Assembly: GCA_900755095.1 (NCBI GenBank)
Contig: CAAEFE010000137.1
Coordinates: 41,470-105,469 of the forward strand
Length of the DNA stretch: 64,000 nucleotides
From: an uncultured Bacteroides sp.
GTDB lineage: Bacteria; Bacteroidota; Bacteroidia; Bacteroidales; Bacteroidaceae
Direction of reading: 5' to 3'
In this document: positions 13,444 to 22,668 of the stretch, one piece after another
Layout: every line of letters starts with the position of its first letter
Position numbering within the stretch: the stretch's first letter is position 1
Position numbers and translations under genes: made by a program
The notes under the pieces: model-generated
The model's database searches: none
Told to the model about the DNA's origin: nothing
The model's input: only the letters and a program-made list of their open reading frames with translations

Positions 13444-14988
13444 TTACAATAAGACGGTCTGGTCTTTGCCAGACTCCCAGATAGCCAAAAGGGCATATAA
13501 CTCAACGAGTGACGCTTGCCTCAGAATCTCCCATTTATTCATTGAAACAGCTCCGCTTAAATCCTCGTCATTGATTAGACCACTAATGTGATGTGCCTTA
13601 CCAAACCATGCGTGCAACATTGTGTTGCGCACATCTTCCAGATATGAGGGATTCTTATCAATGGAATAAAGTTCGAAGAATCCGCGGCACATGACGGTGT
13701 TAAACCAGGCATGCCCCGGTGCCAGAATATTAAAATCACGTTGCAGAACTTCTGAATGATAGGAAGTAAACCACTTTTTGTGGCAAGCTTCCGCAATTTG
13801 ATGTGCTGCTGTCAAATACGACTCATTCTTGGTTATTTTATAAAGAAGGCAGGCTAATTGCAATGGTTGTCCTGAATTATAAGAATATTTATTCGTCTCC
13901 ATACGCCCAGGTTGGGTGGGGTCTTCTGGATCAGGAGAAACATTGTCGTAATACAGATGGTCGCTAGGGTCCTGCATATAGGCTTGCAGCCAGTTGAAGC
14001 ATTCAATAGCTTTATCCAGGTATTTCTGCTCATGGGTTAGTTGATAGAGCTTACAACTCAATACACCCGTCGGGGCAGTTGAACAAGTGTGCTTTGACTT
14101 GCTCGGTTCATTCAGCTCTTTCCAATGAACTCCGCCACCGCAAGTATTGTCCCATCCGTATTGTGATAGATAGTCCCAGACGGCTTTGGCTTGATTTAAA
14201 TAGCGCACATCTTTAGATATGGCATACCATTTTGCCATATCCAGTCCTATCCATACATTGTCATCATAAAAACGGTCGTTTCCCGAATCCGGATATACAC
14301 TATATGCTGTGCGTCCATGGTCTGTTACCCAAAAATGTTGGATTCCCTTGAACATATCATCTTCTAAAGAACGATAATATTCTTCCTGTTCCGTGTCTAC
14401 GGATGCTTCTCTCAAGGCAACAAATGCGGATAATCCTCCCCCTTGTCCCCATACGACTGCATCTCCGTCCCAATATCCTTGTTCTTTAGGATAATATGTT
14501 TGCCAACATGTCCTAGGTCCTTTATGATAATAGTATTTTATGACACATGTCATCATAGAGTGGGCGCAGTCGAACATACTTGTCTTTACATACTCGAATG
14601 TGCTCGCAAGTTGGCTTTTGCTTTCCGAGCGTAGCTCATTGGCTCCTATCAAGGTGATTGCAACCTCATATGTCCCTTCTGCAGGAACTTGCAATAAGTA
14701 ATTTCCTCCATACTTATAGTTGTCACCATTCAGCACAATAGTAGTCCATTCTCCGTTTTCTCCAGACTCCGTATTCCGATAAGCTATTTCTATCTGTATG
14801 TCTTTCACATAATTTGTTCTTATGAATTTCACCAGAATTTCTTTTTCCCGGCTTGTTTTGTATACTTCCAGTTGTCCCACCGGATCAATCTTCTGGATAT
14901 CTTTGTCTTCCACAGAATCGTCACTGCAAGATAGTACTGTGCATACCATGGCTAATAAAGATATAAAAATGATGTTTAATCTCTTCAT
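13444..14988 (-). CDS. GH76 alpha-1,6-mannanase-like lipoprotein (first of two)
   Basis: 514 residues. The ATG at 14988 is preferred over an in-frame TTG six bases upstream. Lipobox VLSC gives lipid-modified Cys21, so it is probably surface- or membrane-anchored. An N-terminal all-beta domain (about 30-150) precedes the GH76 (alpha/alpha)6 barrel. The catalytic signature RFYDDNVWIGLD contains the Asp-Asp pair at 242-243, and CGGGVHW and STAPTGVLSCKLY are further family motifs. GH76 enzymes cut alpha-1,6-mannan backbones internally with retention. The gene is 8 bp downstream of the DUF1735-type lipoprotein and 27 bp before GH92. The other GH76 gene (24860) lacks the extra N-terminal domain, suggesting a surface/periplasm division of labour. 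Confidence 0.88.
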   Translation of the reverse strand: MKRLNIIFISLLAMVCTVLSCSDDSVEDKDIQKIDPVGQLEVYKTSREKEILVKFIRTNYVKDIQIEIAYRNTESGENGEWTTIVLNGDNYKYGGNYLLQVPAEGTYEVAITLIGANELRSESKSQLASTFEYVKTSMFDCAHSMMTCVIKYYYHKGPRTCWQTYYPKEQGYWDGDAVVWGQGGGLSAFVALREASVDTEQEEYYRSLEDDMFKGIQHFWVTDHGRTAYSVYPDSGNDRFYDDNVWIGLDMAKWYAISKDVRYLNQAKAVWDYLSQYGWDNTCGGGVHWKELNEPSKSKHTCSTAPTGVLSCKLYQLTHEQKYLDKAIECFNWLQAYMQDPSDHLYYDNVSPDPEDPTQPGRMETNKYSYNSGQPLQLACLLYKITKNESYLTAAHQIAEACHKKWFTSYHSEVLQRDFNILAPGHAWFNTVMCRGFFELYSIDKNPSYLEDVRNTMLHAWFGKAHHISGLINDEDLSGAVSMNKWEILRQASLVELYALLAIWESGKDQTVLL

Positions 14989-15001
14989 AAACAAATTCTT
15001 T

Positions 15002-16006
15002 TTACCATTGGATTGCCTGGTCCTGATCCGGTATTGTTATATTAATCTTACGTTCCATAGTTAATGAACCTTCCGCTCGATAAGAAGTAGGTACATTTGA
15101 CGTAGTTATGTCATCATATGTATATTTGATATATAATACATAATAACGATGCATCAGGTAGGGTTGATTGGTATCCATTTCATCCCAAATCTCGTAGGTC
15201 GGATGCTCTGTGAGCTGGAAGTTTATTGAAGAATTTGCCGCCGTTATTGTCAGATTCCCTTTCTTTTTAGTCTCCGTAACCTCTGAAGGTTCTTCAAATT
15301 TTACATTGATTTTATAAGTTTCCCTATCTATTGCATTATCTTCTTTCGTACCTGCATAGAAGAATACAGTGTTTTCGTCTACGACATGTGCTCTACGATT
15401 GTCTACTACCAATGGATCATTGCTCGAATTGGCAAAATAGATGTTCATGGCAGTTGCCGAGTAATTTCCTGAATAATCATTGAATGGTAATACATGAAGC
15501 AGGGCTTTTCGCCATCCTTTCCGTTTGTTGGTAATGTACGAGGGGTCCTCCTCAATTGTCAATGGCAACACCCACTCTTTCGAAAGGTTCATTTCTGAAA
15601 ACTTAAACTTGATAGGGAATAGTTCCTTTCTTGAACCTGCCGGAATATGGCAGGTGGCGGAAGGAAATTCGTAATTCTCCTGTGGTAGTAAGTTATACCA
15701 TAAGTCTTTTCTGAGTTCGTGAAAGTTGGCTTCGTTCATGGCGTTCAACGTATCCGGGTCTACGGCAATCCGTACATCGAGATCCTTATCCAATGGAGTA
15801 GAACCACTGACTAGCACCGGAAGGTTGTAGATAACCTCACCATTAGGCTTGTAGCGGACGTAGATACTTGAAACCTCTCCATCATTAATTGGAGCTTTTA
15901 GTGAAACCATGTGAACATAAAGTTCGTCTTTCCATTCGTCATTGCATGCACTGAACGAAAGCAATGCGATAAACAATGTGGCTATATAAATATGTCTTTT
16001 TTTCAT
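15002..16006 (-). CDS. DUF1735/DUF4973-type surface lipoprotein, probable glycan-binding accessory
   Basis: 335 residues from the ATG at 16006, which opens MKKRHIYIATLFIALLSFSAC with lipobox Cys21. A TTG nine codons upstream would overlap the susD stop and is less likely. The N-terminal part (about 25-175) has the pattern of the BT_3987-like DUF1735 domain common in PUL lipoproteins; the rest is beta-rich and unassigned. Directly downstream of susD, in the place usually held by SusE/SusF-type surface glycan-binding proteins, so binding the locus substrate outside the cell is inferred. No catalytic motif is visible. Confidence 0.7.
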   Translation of the reverse strand: MKKRHIYIATLFIALLSFSACNDEWKDELYVHMVSLKAPINDGEVSSIYVRYKPNGEVIYNLPVLVSGSTPLDKDLDVRIAVDPDTLNAMNEANFHELRKDLWYNLLPQENYEFPSATCHIPAGSRKELFPIKFKFSEMNLSKEWVLPLTIEEDPSYITNKRKGWRKALLHVLPFNDYSGNYSATAMNIYFANSSNDPLVVDNRRAHVVDENTVFFYAGTKEDNAIDRETYKINVKFEEPSEVTETKKKGNLTITAANSSINFQLTEHPTYEIWDEMDTNQPYLMHRYYVLYIKYTYDDITTSNVPTSYRAEGSLTMERKINITIPDQDQAIQW

Positions 16007-16025
16007 TCTTATTGTATATTTTAGA

Positions 16026-18056
16026 TTAATCAAAAGTTTCCCATCCCGGCGCCTGTGTCATTTTGCGGTTTCTTTTTAATTCATTTTGTGGCATAGGCCA
16101 AAAGTACATCTTACGTGAGAAGTTTGCTTGTAGATTTTCTACTCGTATACGTTCATAAAAGCGTTCTTTTTTGCTTTCAGTCATCAGTACGTTATAGCCA
16201 TAGATTTGTTCGGACTCTTCTACCGGAGCAAGCTTCCAGCGACGCAGGTCGTAGTAACGTTGATTCTCGCCCATGAATTCTACCTGACGTTCATGTATTA
16301 GTTTCTTACGGAACAATGTTTGGTCATTATATGTCTCCTCGTTGTAATCAGGAACTCCAGCACGCATCCTGACAGGCAAGACAGCTTTGCGGATTTCTTC
16401 TGTATTTCGCGAAACTGTAATTGGTTCTCCTTCCCAAGTTGTTACTTCGTAGCTACTACTCGGAGTCAATTCGTTTAGGGCTTCCGCATACATCAGCAGG
16501 ATGTCGGTATAGCGAAGTGGTATGTCTACTTTATCATAGATTCTTCCGTTGTTCGTGTTGCAGTCGTTAGGGCTGACAAATTTCATGACACCTATTCCTG
16601 TAGGAATCCAGTAGTCGGAACTGTTTTTTCTTCCGTTATCGCTACCTCTGTAGTACCATACTTGTTGGTTGCGTCTATCTCCATCTTGCGCACTTGCCAA
16701 TGCCCAAAAAGCACCGTTGAATGCTACGCTGGCATAGAAACGCGGTTCGCGGTTCGCATATTCTTTCCATACTCTCGGACGTATCTGCGGGTAAAGTCCG
16801 CGGTTGTATTCATCTTCCGAGACGAAACGTTTGTCTACTTCGCAAGTGTCTAGGAATGTTTCTAGATTGAAGCTACTTCCGTCTGCCATATCATAGGCAT
16901 CACACTGTTTGATTGTCAGTCCGTGGCGGTTTCTTCCTCCGGCATTTGTGGGTAAATGATCGAGAACAAGATCTCTGACTTGATCATTTAATGCATTGTT
17001 TCCTCGTGTAAATATCAATTCCGGATTTTCGGTAGCATACAAGTCTCCATTGAAAATAGAGCGATAAGAGGCGAACGGGTCAATGTCAGCCCATCCTTCC
17101 GGGAAATCTTTGTTGGAGTATACAGAGTGATAGGGAGGTCTTACGGTTGCCGGATAAGCGTTATCTCCTTTAGATTGATAGGGAGCGGTGTATAGCTTGT
17201 ATACACCGGTTGCGTTGGCTAGGTCAATGACATCTTTAGCCGCTGCCGCTGCTCTAGCCCACTTGCTTTCGTCATACGTCTGAGACATTAGCATGCGTCC
17301 TTGCCAATCAGTAAAATCAGAGAACTTATCGGAGTCACCGGGACGTGGGTTATTTATCGGACTTGCTGTATATAGAAGTACCTTTGCGCGTACCGCCAAG
17401 GCAGCTCCTTTCGTACTGCGATTGACATTCTGTCTGTCTCGTTTCTCAGGCAGTGATCGGGCCGCCAGTGCCATTTCCTCACTGATGTAGTTCACTACTT
17501 CATCGTAGCTACTGCGTGGATAGGACATGTCCATATAATCTTCATCAATACTGATTGTCTCTTCAGGAATTAGAGGAACTGGTCCGTATTTTCTTAGTAA
17601 TAACCAATAAAAATAGCTTCTTAAAAAGCGGGCCTGTGCTTTATAGTCTGCAATTTCTACTTCTGACAGTTCTTCATTAATATCTATATTGTTGATTAAG
17701 ATAGAAGCCTGGCGAATACCTTCGTAGCAACGGATGTATGAATTGTTTGTCCAGGTATTGTCATATTGTCCGAATTTGAAAGCATTGTAAGTTACGGCTC
17801 CGTCACTTTCATTAAAAATCATATCGTCTGCAAAATTAGTTGTGGAATAGCCGATACGTGTGATTTCTAAATTTGTTTCTAACAGACAGTTGTAGCATTT
17901 GGCCAGCCATTGTTCCGTAAAATTCTTGCTCTTGAAAATTTTCTCTTCACTTTGACGATCTTTAAAAAAACGTTCCACGCTCAAATAGTCTGAACAAGAA
18001 GAAATACCCAGCCCAATGACTAAAATGGCTACTGCAGATAATATATGTTTTTTCAT
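16026..18056 (-). CDS. SusD/RagB-family outer-membrane glycan-binding lipoprotein (PUL 1)
   Basis: 676 residues, on the long side for SusD. Lipobox ISSC gives Cys21. The TPR-bearing helical region is marked by ARFLRSYFYWLLLRKYGPVPLI (about residues 145-166), a strong SusD signature. The C-terminal RagB/SusD segment contains LRYTDILLMYAEALNE and ERQVEFMGENQRYYDLRRW. SusD caps the SusC pore and hands it oligosaccharides. The gene starts 11 bp after susC, the invariant susC-susD order, and is followed by a probable binding lipoprotein. Confidence 0.95.
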   Translation of the reverse strand: MKKHILSAVAILVIGLGISSCSDYLSVERFFKDRQSEEKIFKSKNFTEQWLAKCYNCLLETNLEITRIGYSTTNFADDMIFNESDGAVTYNAFKFGQYDNTWTNNSYIRCYEGIRQASILINNIDINEELSEVEIADYKAQARFLRSYFYWLLLRKYGPVPLIPEETISIDEDYMDMSYPRSSYDEVVNYISEEMALAARSLPEKRDRQNVNRSTKGAALAVRAKVLLYTASPINNPRPGDSDKFSDFTDWQGRMLMSQTYDESKWARAAAAAKDVIDLANATGVYKLYTAPYQSKGDNAYPATVRPPYHSVYSNKDFPEGWADIDPFASYRSIFNGDLYATENPELIFTRGNNALNDQVRDLVLDHLPTNAGGRNRHGLTIKQCDAYDMADGSSFNLETFLDTCEVDKRFVSEDEYNRGLYPQIRPRVWKEYANREPRFYASVAFNGAFWALASAQDGDRRNQQVWYYRGSDNGRKNSSDYWIPTGIGVMKFVSPNDCNTNNGRIYDKVDIPLRYTDILLMYAEALNELTPSSSYEVTTWEGEPITVSRNTEEIRKAVLPVRMRAGVPDYNEETYNDQTLFRKKLIHERQVEFMGENQRYYDLRRWKLAPVEESEQIYGYNVLMTESKKERFYERIRVENLQANFSRKMYFWPMPQNELKRNRKMTQAPGWETFD

Positions 18057-18067
18057 CTGTTTTTGAA

Positions 18068-21000
18068 TTAAATGTTAATTGTAAGTCCTAAGGTATATGA
18101 TCTTGATAATGGATAAGCCTGACCGTTGGTGCTGCCCAGTTCCGGATCCCATAACTTAAAATTGGAGAATGTTATCAAGTTAGTTCCCATGAAGTATAAA
18201 CGAACGTTGTTCAAGTGAATCTTATTGATAAGACTCTTCGGAATATTATATCCGATTTCTAGGTTTTTCAAGCGCAGATAAGAACCATTGCGAAGCCAAT
18301 ATGTAGACGGACGGTAGTTGTTACTATTGCCTCCATAGCTTAAACGCGGGTATTCTGCGTTCGGGTTTTCATTTTCACCTAATATCCAGCGGTTGGAGTT
18401 CGCCATGTCGGTGAGAATATTTCCCCAATCACCATTCTTGAAAGGATATACAGTAGGACCTTCGATACAGAAAGTTGATTTGCCTGCACCTTGGAAGAGG
18501 ATGTTGATGTCAAATCCTTTCCATTCTGCGGAAAGACCGAAACCATAAATAAGATTTGGGCGATTGGTTGCACCGATAGGAACTTCGTCATTTTCATCTA
18601 TCTTTCCGTCTCCGTTGACATCCGCATACTTGATATCACCTGGCATTACGTCGCCCCAGCTCTGTTTCGGACTGTCACGAATGTCATCATAATCTTTGAA
18701 TAATCCTAGTGAAATAAGTCCGCGGGTTTGGTTAACACGGAAACCTTGTTGGCTTTTATAAGGGTAATTACTGAATTCTTCGTCATATTTCAGGATTTCA
18801 CTCTTACTGTATGTAAAGTTACCTCGCAGTGTCAGATTCACATCTCCAATACGTTGTTTATATCCCACATTACCGTCGAATCCTTTGGAAACTACCGAGC
18901 CAATATTGGTAGATAACTTCATGCCTGTTCCTGTACCGTACATACCAACGGAGAGAGGGATATAGTTACGCTCTTGGTAAATACCGTCACGTTGTTCGTG
19001 AAAGTAGTCAATTGTACCGGTCAGCTTGTCATTGAACAATGCGAAGTCGATACCTATGTCATGCTTGGTTGCTATTTCCCAAGTGACAGCATTAGTTGCA
19101 TAGTAAGTATAGGTCAATCCGTCGAACTGATAGCTTTGTCCTAGGTCTGCATAGTTGTAATTGTTGCTTGCTCCGAAAGTAGACAAGTAGGGAAAGCGTC
19201 TATCCATATTGTCATTACCTACTTTTCCGTAAGAATAACGTACTTTAAACATATTGATCCACGGTGATTTTTCTTTAATGAAAGACTCTTCTGCCATGTT
19301 CCAGGCTACAGAGTAAGCGGGGAAGAAACCGAACTGATGACCTGTTGCAAAGTTCTCGGATCCATTGTAACCAAAGTTAAAGTCAACGAAGTAACGGTAC
19401 TTCCAACCATAGGTGAAACGTCCGGAAAGTCCTTGATGACGTCTGTCAATACCTTGCATAATGTCATCTTCCTTTTTTACAGAGGCATTGATTGTCTTAT
19501 CTTGTGTATATTTCATTACGGCTCCCACCATGTGATTACCAAAGGTACGGTCGTAGTGCAACTCTGCTTCTAAATATTCTTTTCGTTCACCGGTTGAGTT
19601 AGCTTCTTGTGACATCAATTGTTCATCTCTGACTTTTCTCATCACAAGACTACCATCAGAAGCGCGGTTCTGTTCCGCTCTCCATAATTCTGGTATTTTT
19701 TTACGGTTGATCCACTGATAATTGTTAGTGTCGAATCCATAGCGTCCGATGAATTTTAGACCTTTGGTGATAAAACTGAAATCTTGTTCGAGAGTGATAT
19801 TGGTCTGCAATTTATTATTCCATGTTTCTTGATAGCCGGTTTGTGTAGCAATGGTCCAAGGATTGATTTGTTCATCGTCCGAACCGAAAGCGGGCGTATA
19901 TCCATTGGAATACATGATTGGTACTGAGACCGGGTTATAATTCATAGCAGAAGCCCAGATATTGCTTGACATACCCGGTTCGTTCTTTTTGTCTAATGAA
20001 CCGGATACACCGACTTTTAGCAGTGTGGTTTTGGTGATATCCATATCCACGTTCAGACGGTAGTTCCAACGGCGATAGTTGGCGTTGGTATTATAGTCTT
20101 TTAGCCCTTTGTCTACTTTATACATACCACCTTCATCTACATAGCTTGCAGATACATAATAGCGTGCCAATGAACCACCGCCGTTCATGTTGATAGTGGC
20201 ACGATAAGTAGGTGCTCCTTTTTTCAGGAGTACATCCATCCAGTCTACATTGGGATATAAGTCCTGGTCCAGTCCGTTACGGAGTATATACAATTTGTCT
20301 TCAGGGAAGAAAGGTTCTTGGTTACGAGTAGTACGTGCTTCATTCATCATTGAAGCATATGTATATCCGTCAATGAGGTCTGGGGTTATGGTACGTGTGT
20401 TGTAGGTTGTTTCTACTTTTGCATCGATTTGTACTTTTCCTCCTTTACCACGTTTAGTTGTTATTAATACTACACCATTGGCGCCACGCGAACCGTAGAT
20501 TGCTGTGGCAGAAGCATCTTTGAGTACAGTGAAGGATTCTATATCCTCAATATTGAGTTCATTCATACTGCGTTCAAATCCGTCGACTAAAATCAAGGCA
20601 CTTGAACCTGCTCCGAATGTCGAGATACCGCGAATCCAGAATTCGGAAATATTATTTCCGGGCTGTCCGGAAGTTTGGCGAGCCATTACACCTGCTATGT
20701 TACCTGCCAAAGCATTAGTAATGCTTGATGTGGAAGTCTTCAGTGTATTTATATCCACATTGGTAACGGCACCGGTCATCGTTATTTTCTTCTGTGCACC
20801 AGTACCTGTTACCACTACTTCATCCAAAGCAGTGGCAGTGGCTTCTTTCATTATGACCTTGATTGTTCTTTGTTCTTTTATCAGGACTTCCTGTTTTTCG
20901 AAACCGATGAAAGAGAAAACGAGTCTGTGGTAGGGTTCCATCTTGATTTTGAACTTACCGTCTATGTCGGTGATGGCACCTAATCCCGGGATGTCTTTGA

Positions 21001-21157
21001 TGATTACGTTGACACCAATTAATGGTTCTTTGGACTCGTCTGTCACGAGACCTTCAACCTCTATTCTGTTTGTTTGTACCTCTACCGAACTGTTTTGAGC
21101 ATACACGCTGCATGTGCAACAGAACAGGAGGAGCAAGTTAAAAATATATTTTTTCAT
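18068..21157 (-). CDS. SusC/RagA-family TonB-dependent outer-membrane transporter (PUL 1)
   Basis: 1029 residues with signal peptide (1-21, ...SVYAQ). A carboxypeptidase-regulatory-like domain (about 33-110, GLVTDESKEPLIGVNVIIKD) is followed by the plug (about 115-235), with the SusC-type motif EVVVTGTGAQKK and ILKDASATAIYGSRGANGV. The rest is a 22-strand barrel ending TLGLTINI with the C-terminal aromatic/hydrophobic strand needed for BAM insertion. With the adjacent SusD it forms the energy-dependent importer of the locus oligosaccharides. No long N-terminal anti-sigma-interacting extension is present, which fits control by the hybrid two-component regulator at 26412 rather than an ECF sigma factor. 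Confidence 0.96.
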   Translation of the reverse strand: MKKYIFNLLLLFCCTCSVYAQNSSVEVQTNRIEVEGLVTDESKEPLIGVNVIIKDIPGLGAITDIDGKFKIKMEPYHRLVFSFIGFEKQEVLIKEQRTIKVIMKEATATALDEVVVTGTGAQKKITMTGAVTNVDINTLKTSTSSITNALAGNIAGVMARQTSGQPGNNISEFWIRGISTFGAGSSALILVDGFERSMNELNIEDIESFTVLKDASATAIYGSRGANGVVLITTKRGKGGKVQIDAKVETTYNTRTITPDLIDGYTYASMMNEARTTRNQEPFFPEDKLYILRNGLDQDLYPNVDWMDVLLKKGAPTYRATINMNGGGSLARYYVSASYVDEGGMYKVDKGLKDYNTNANYRRWNYRLNVDMDITKTTLLKVGVSGSLDKKNEPGMSSNIWASAMNYNPVSVPIMYSNGYTPAFGSDDEQINPWTIATQTGYQETWNNKLQTNITLEQDFSFITKGLKFIGRYGFDTNNYQWINRKKIPELWRAEQNRASDGSLVMRKVRDEQLMSQEANSTGERKEYLEAELHYDRTFGNHMVGAVMKYTQDKTINASVKKEDDIMQGIDRRHQGLSGRFTYGWKYRYFVDFNFGYNGSENFATGHQFGFFPAYSVAWNMAEESFIKEKSPWINMFKVRYSYGKVGNDNMDRRFPYLSTFGASNNYNYADLGQSYQFDGLTYTYYATNAVTWEIATKHDIGIDFALFNDKLTGTIDYFHEQRDGIYQERNYIPLSVGMYGTGTGMKLSTNIGSVVSKGFDGNVGYKQRIGDVNLTLRGNFTYSKSEILKYDEEFSNYPYKSQQGFRVNQTRGLISLGLFKDYDDIRDSPKQSWGDVMPGDIKYADVNGDGKIDENDEVPIGATNRPNLIYGFGLSAEWKGFDINILFQGAGKSTFCIEGPTVYPFKNGDWGNILTDMANSNRWILGENENPNAEYPRLSYGGNSNNYRPSTYWLRNGSYLRLKNLEIGYNIPKSLINKIHLNNVRLYFMGTNLITFSNFKLWDPELGSTNGQAYPLSRSYTLGLTINI

Positions 21158-21176
21158 TCGGAATGTGTTTTTATAG

Positions 21177-22595
21177 TTATTCTATAGAAATGGTACGGAT
21201 GCTGTGATTTTCTCTATCGGCGATGTAGAAAGTCTGTGTTTCTTCATCGTAAGCGATGCCGCATGGATTATCAAAGCGTGCTTCCGTTTTTAATTCTCCG
21301 TCAATATTGCCAGATACCTTGTTGTCAGAAGAGACACTGCCTCTTCCTGCAAAAAGAGATACGTTACCGTCGGGAGTAATTTTAAAGATGCAATGGTTTC
21401 CTCTGTCGCATATATAATAATCATAAATGTTTCCGTCCGGACGAGGATTTTTTATGTATTCTTCATTCTTCACAAATGTGCCTTGGTAAGGTTCCTGAAA
21501 ACGGGCACTCGGACCGGGCGAGGGACTGTACCCGGCTTCTCCTTCTCTACCGGCAAATGTGGTTGGCTTCTGAAATTCATTGGTTACTTTATTATATTGG
21601 GATACCAAAATACAGTTACGGCCTGTGATATACATAAATCTTCCATCCGGATGGATACACATAAAAGTACCGGAATCACTATTTTCGTATACACCAAATA
21701 ATTCTACTCCTTTTTTGCCACCGGTCGTAGGATCGTGAACAGCTTTTTGAAGTCCTCCTTTCCAATAGGTGTTGTAGTAAAGTGATTTATTTAGGGCGCA
21801 GTAAACATTGTTATATCCTGTGCGGTCATAAACATAGGGGTGGGCTTTTCTGAATTCTTCAGATCGCAGAATGTAAGCAATTTCACGGTTGTCTTTACTG
21901 CTGCTTCCATGGTCATCTGATACGAAAAGAGTGTCTCCGGTTGCATCGAAAGACATGAATTGCATATTCCTAAATCCTCCCTGGCCATTAGTAAGAAGAG
22001 TTGAGACTTCTTTTGCTTCCAGATTGATTCGACGTATAGGACCGCCTTGACCATTAATAATTAAGCATTTCTCAATACCAAATGTGTCCATTAATAGCCA
22101 TTGAGGATTTCCGAATCTTGCTTTTTCAAAGTTTCCGTCTACGTCAGATGAATTTCCATTTTCGTCTTCGCTACCAACAAGAGTACTCACTGAAGGCTGT
22201 AGAGTATAATTGAACTTCTTTTCAAATTCATATTCTATAGGTGAGGTTTTTCCGTCGGCACTTTCGATTTTTATTTTAATATTACCATCGAAAGCTTTCG
22301 GCGGGACTATACAGTAAATTTCGGTGTTGGTGCAGCCGATAGTTGTCGTGTATTGTCCACCTATTGTGATGTGGATTTTTGAGGGATCAGTCCCAAAATT
22401 ATCTCCATAAATATGGATTTGAGTACGAAGACTCCCATGATCGGGGGTAAAGTCTGAGAAAACAACCGGTTTAGACGGGTCGTATCCATTGGAACCAATT
22501 TTGTCGTCCTGCCAGCCGATAAGGCATACGCTCAGAATCAACACCAGTGCCTTATACCAATAGAGGCATCTTTTTTCATGTGTTTTTCTTTTCAT
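21177..22595 (-). CDS. IPT/TIG plus NHL-repeat exported protein, probable surface glycan binder, lipobox Cys replaced by Trp
   Basis: 472 residues. A hydrophobic leader (about 10-28) is followed by an IPT/TIG Ig-like domain (about 40-125, SDFTPDHGSLRTQIHIYGDNF cut short at either end) and an NHL-type beta-propeller (about 135-472, ending in a strand with ADRENHSIRTI). Proteins of this build sit beside susC in several Bacteroides PULs and are presumed surface glycan-binding lipoproteins. Here the lipobox reads LIGWQDD: Trp28 stands where Cys is expected, through a TGC-to-TGG-type difference. The protein may therefore not be lipidated, unless Cys24 (LSVC) is used. It is 19 bp upstream of susC in the operon. 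Confidence 0.78.
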   Translation of the reverse strand: MKRKTHEKRCLYWYKALVLILSVCLIGWQDDKIGSNGYDPSKPVVFSDFTPDHGSLRTQIHIYGDNFGTDPSKIHITIGGQYTTTIGCTNTEIYCIVPPKAFDGNIKIKIESADGKTSPIEYEFEKKFNYTLQPSVSTLVGSEDENGNSSDVDGNFEKARFGNPQWLLMDTFGIEKCLIINGQGGPIRRINLEAKEVSTLLTNGQGGFRNMQFMSFDATGDTLFVSDDHGSSSKDNREIAYILRSEEFRKAHPYVYDRTGYNNVYCALNKSLYYNTYWKGGLQKAVHDPTTGGKKGVELFGVYENSDSGTFMCIHPDGRFMYITGRNCILVSQYNKVTNEFQKPTTFAGREGEAGYSPSPGPSARFQEPYQGTFVKNEEYIKNPRPDGNIYDYYICDRGNHCIFKITPDGNVSLFAGRGSVSSDNKVSGNIDGELKTEARFDNPCGIAYDEETQTFYIADRENHSIRTISIE

Positions 22596-22668
22596 ATAGT
22601 TTTTTTTATTAAGAGTAAAATATTAATATTTTTTATTTTAGAACTCATATAATGAGGAGAGCGTTAGT

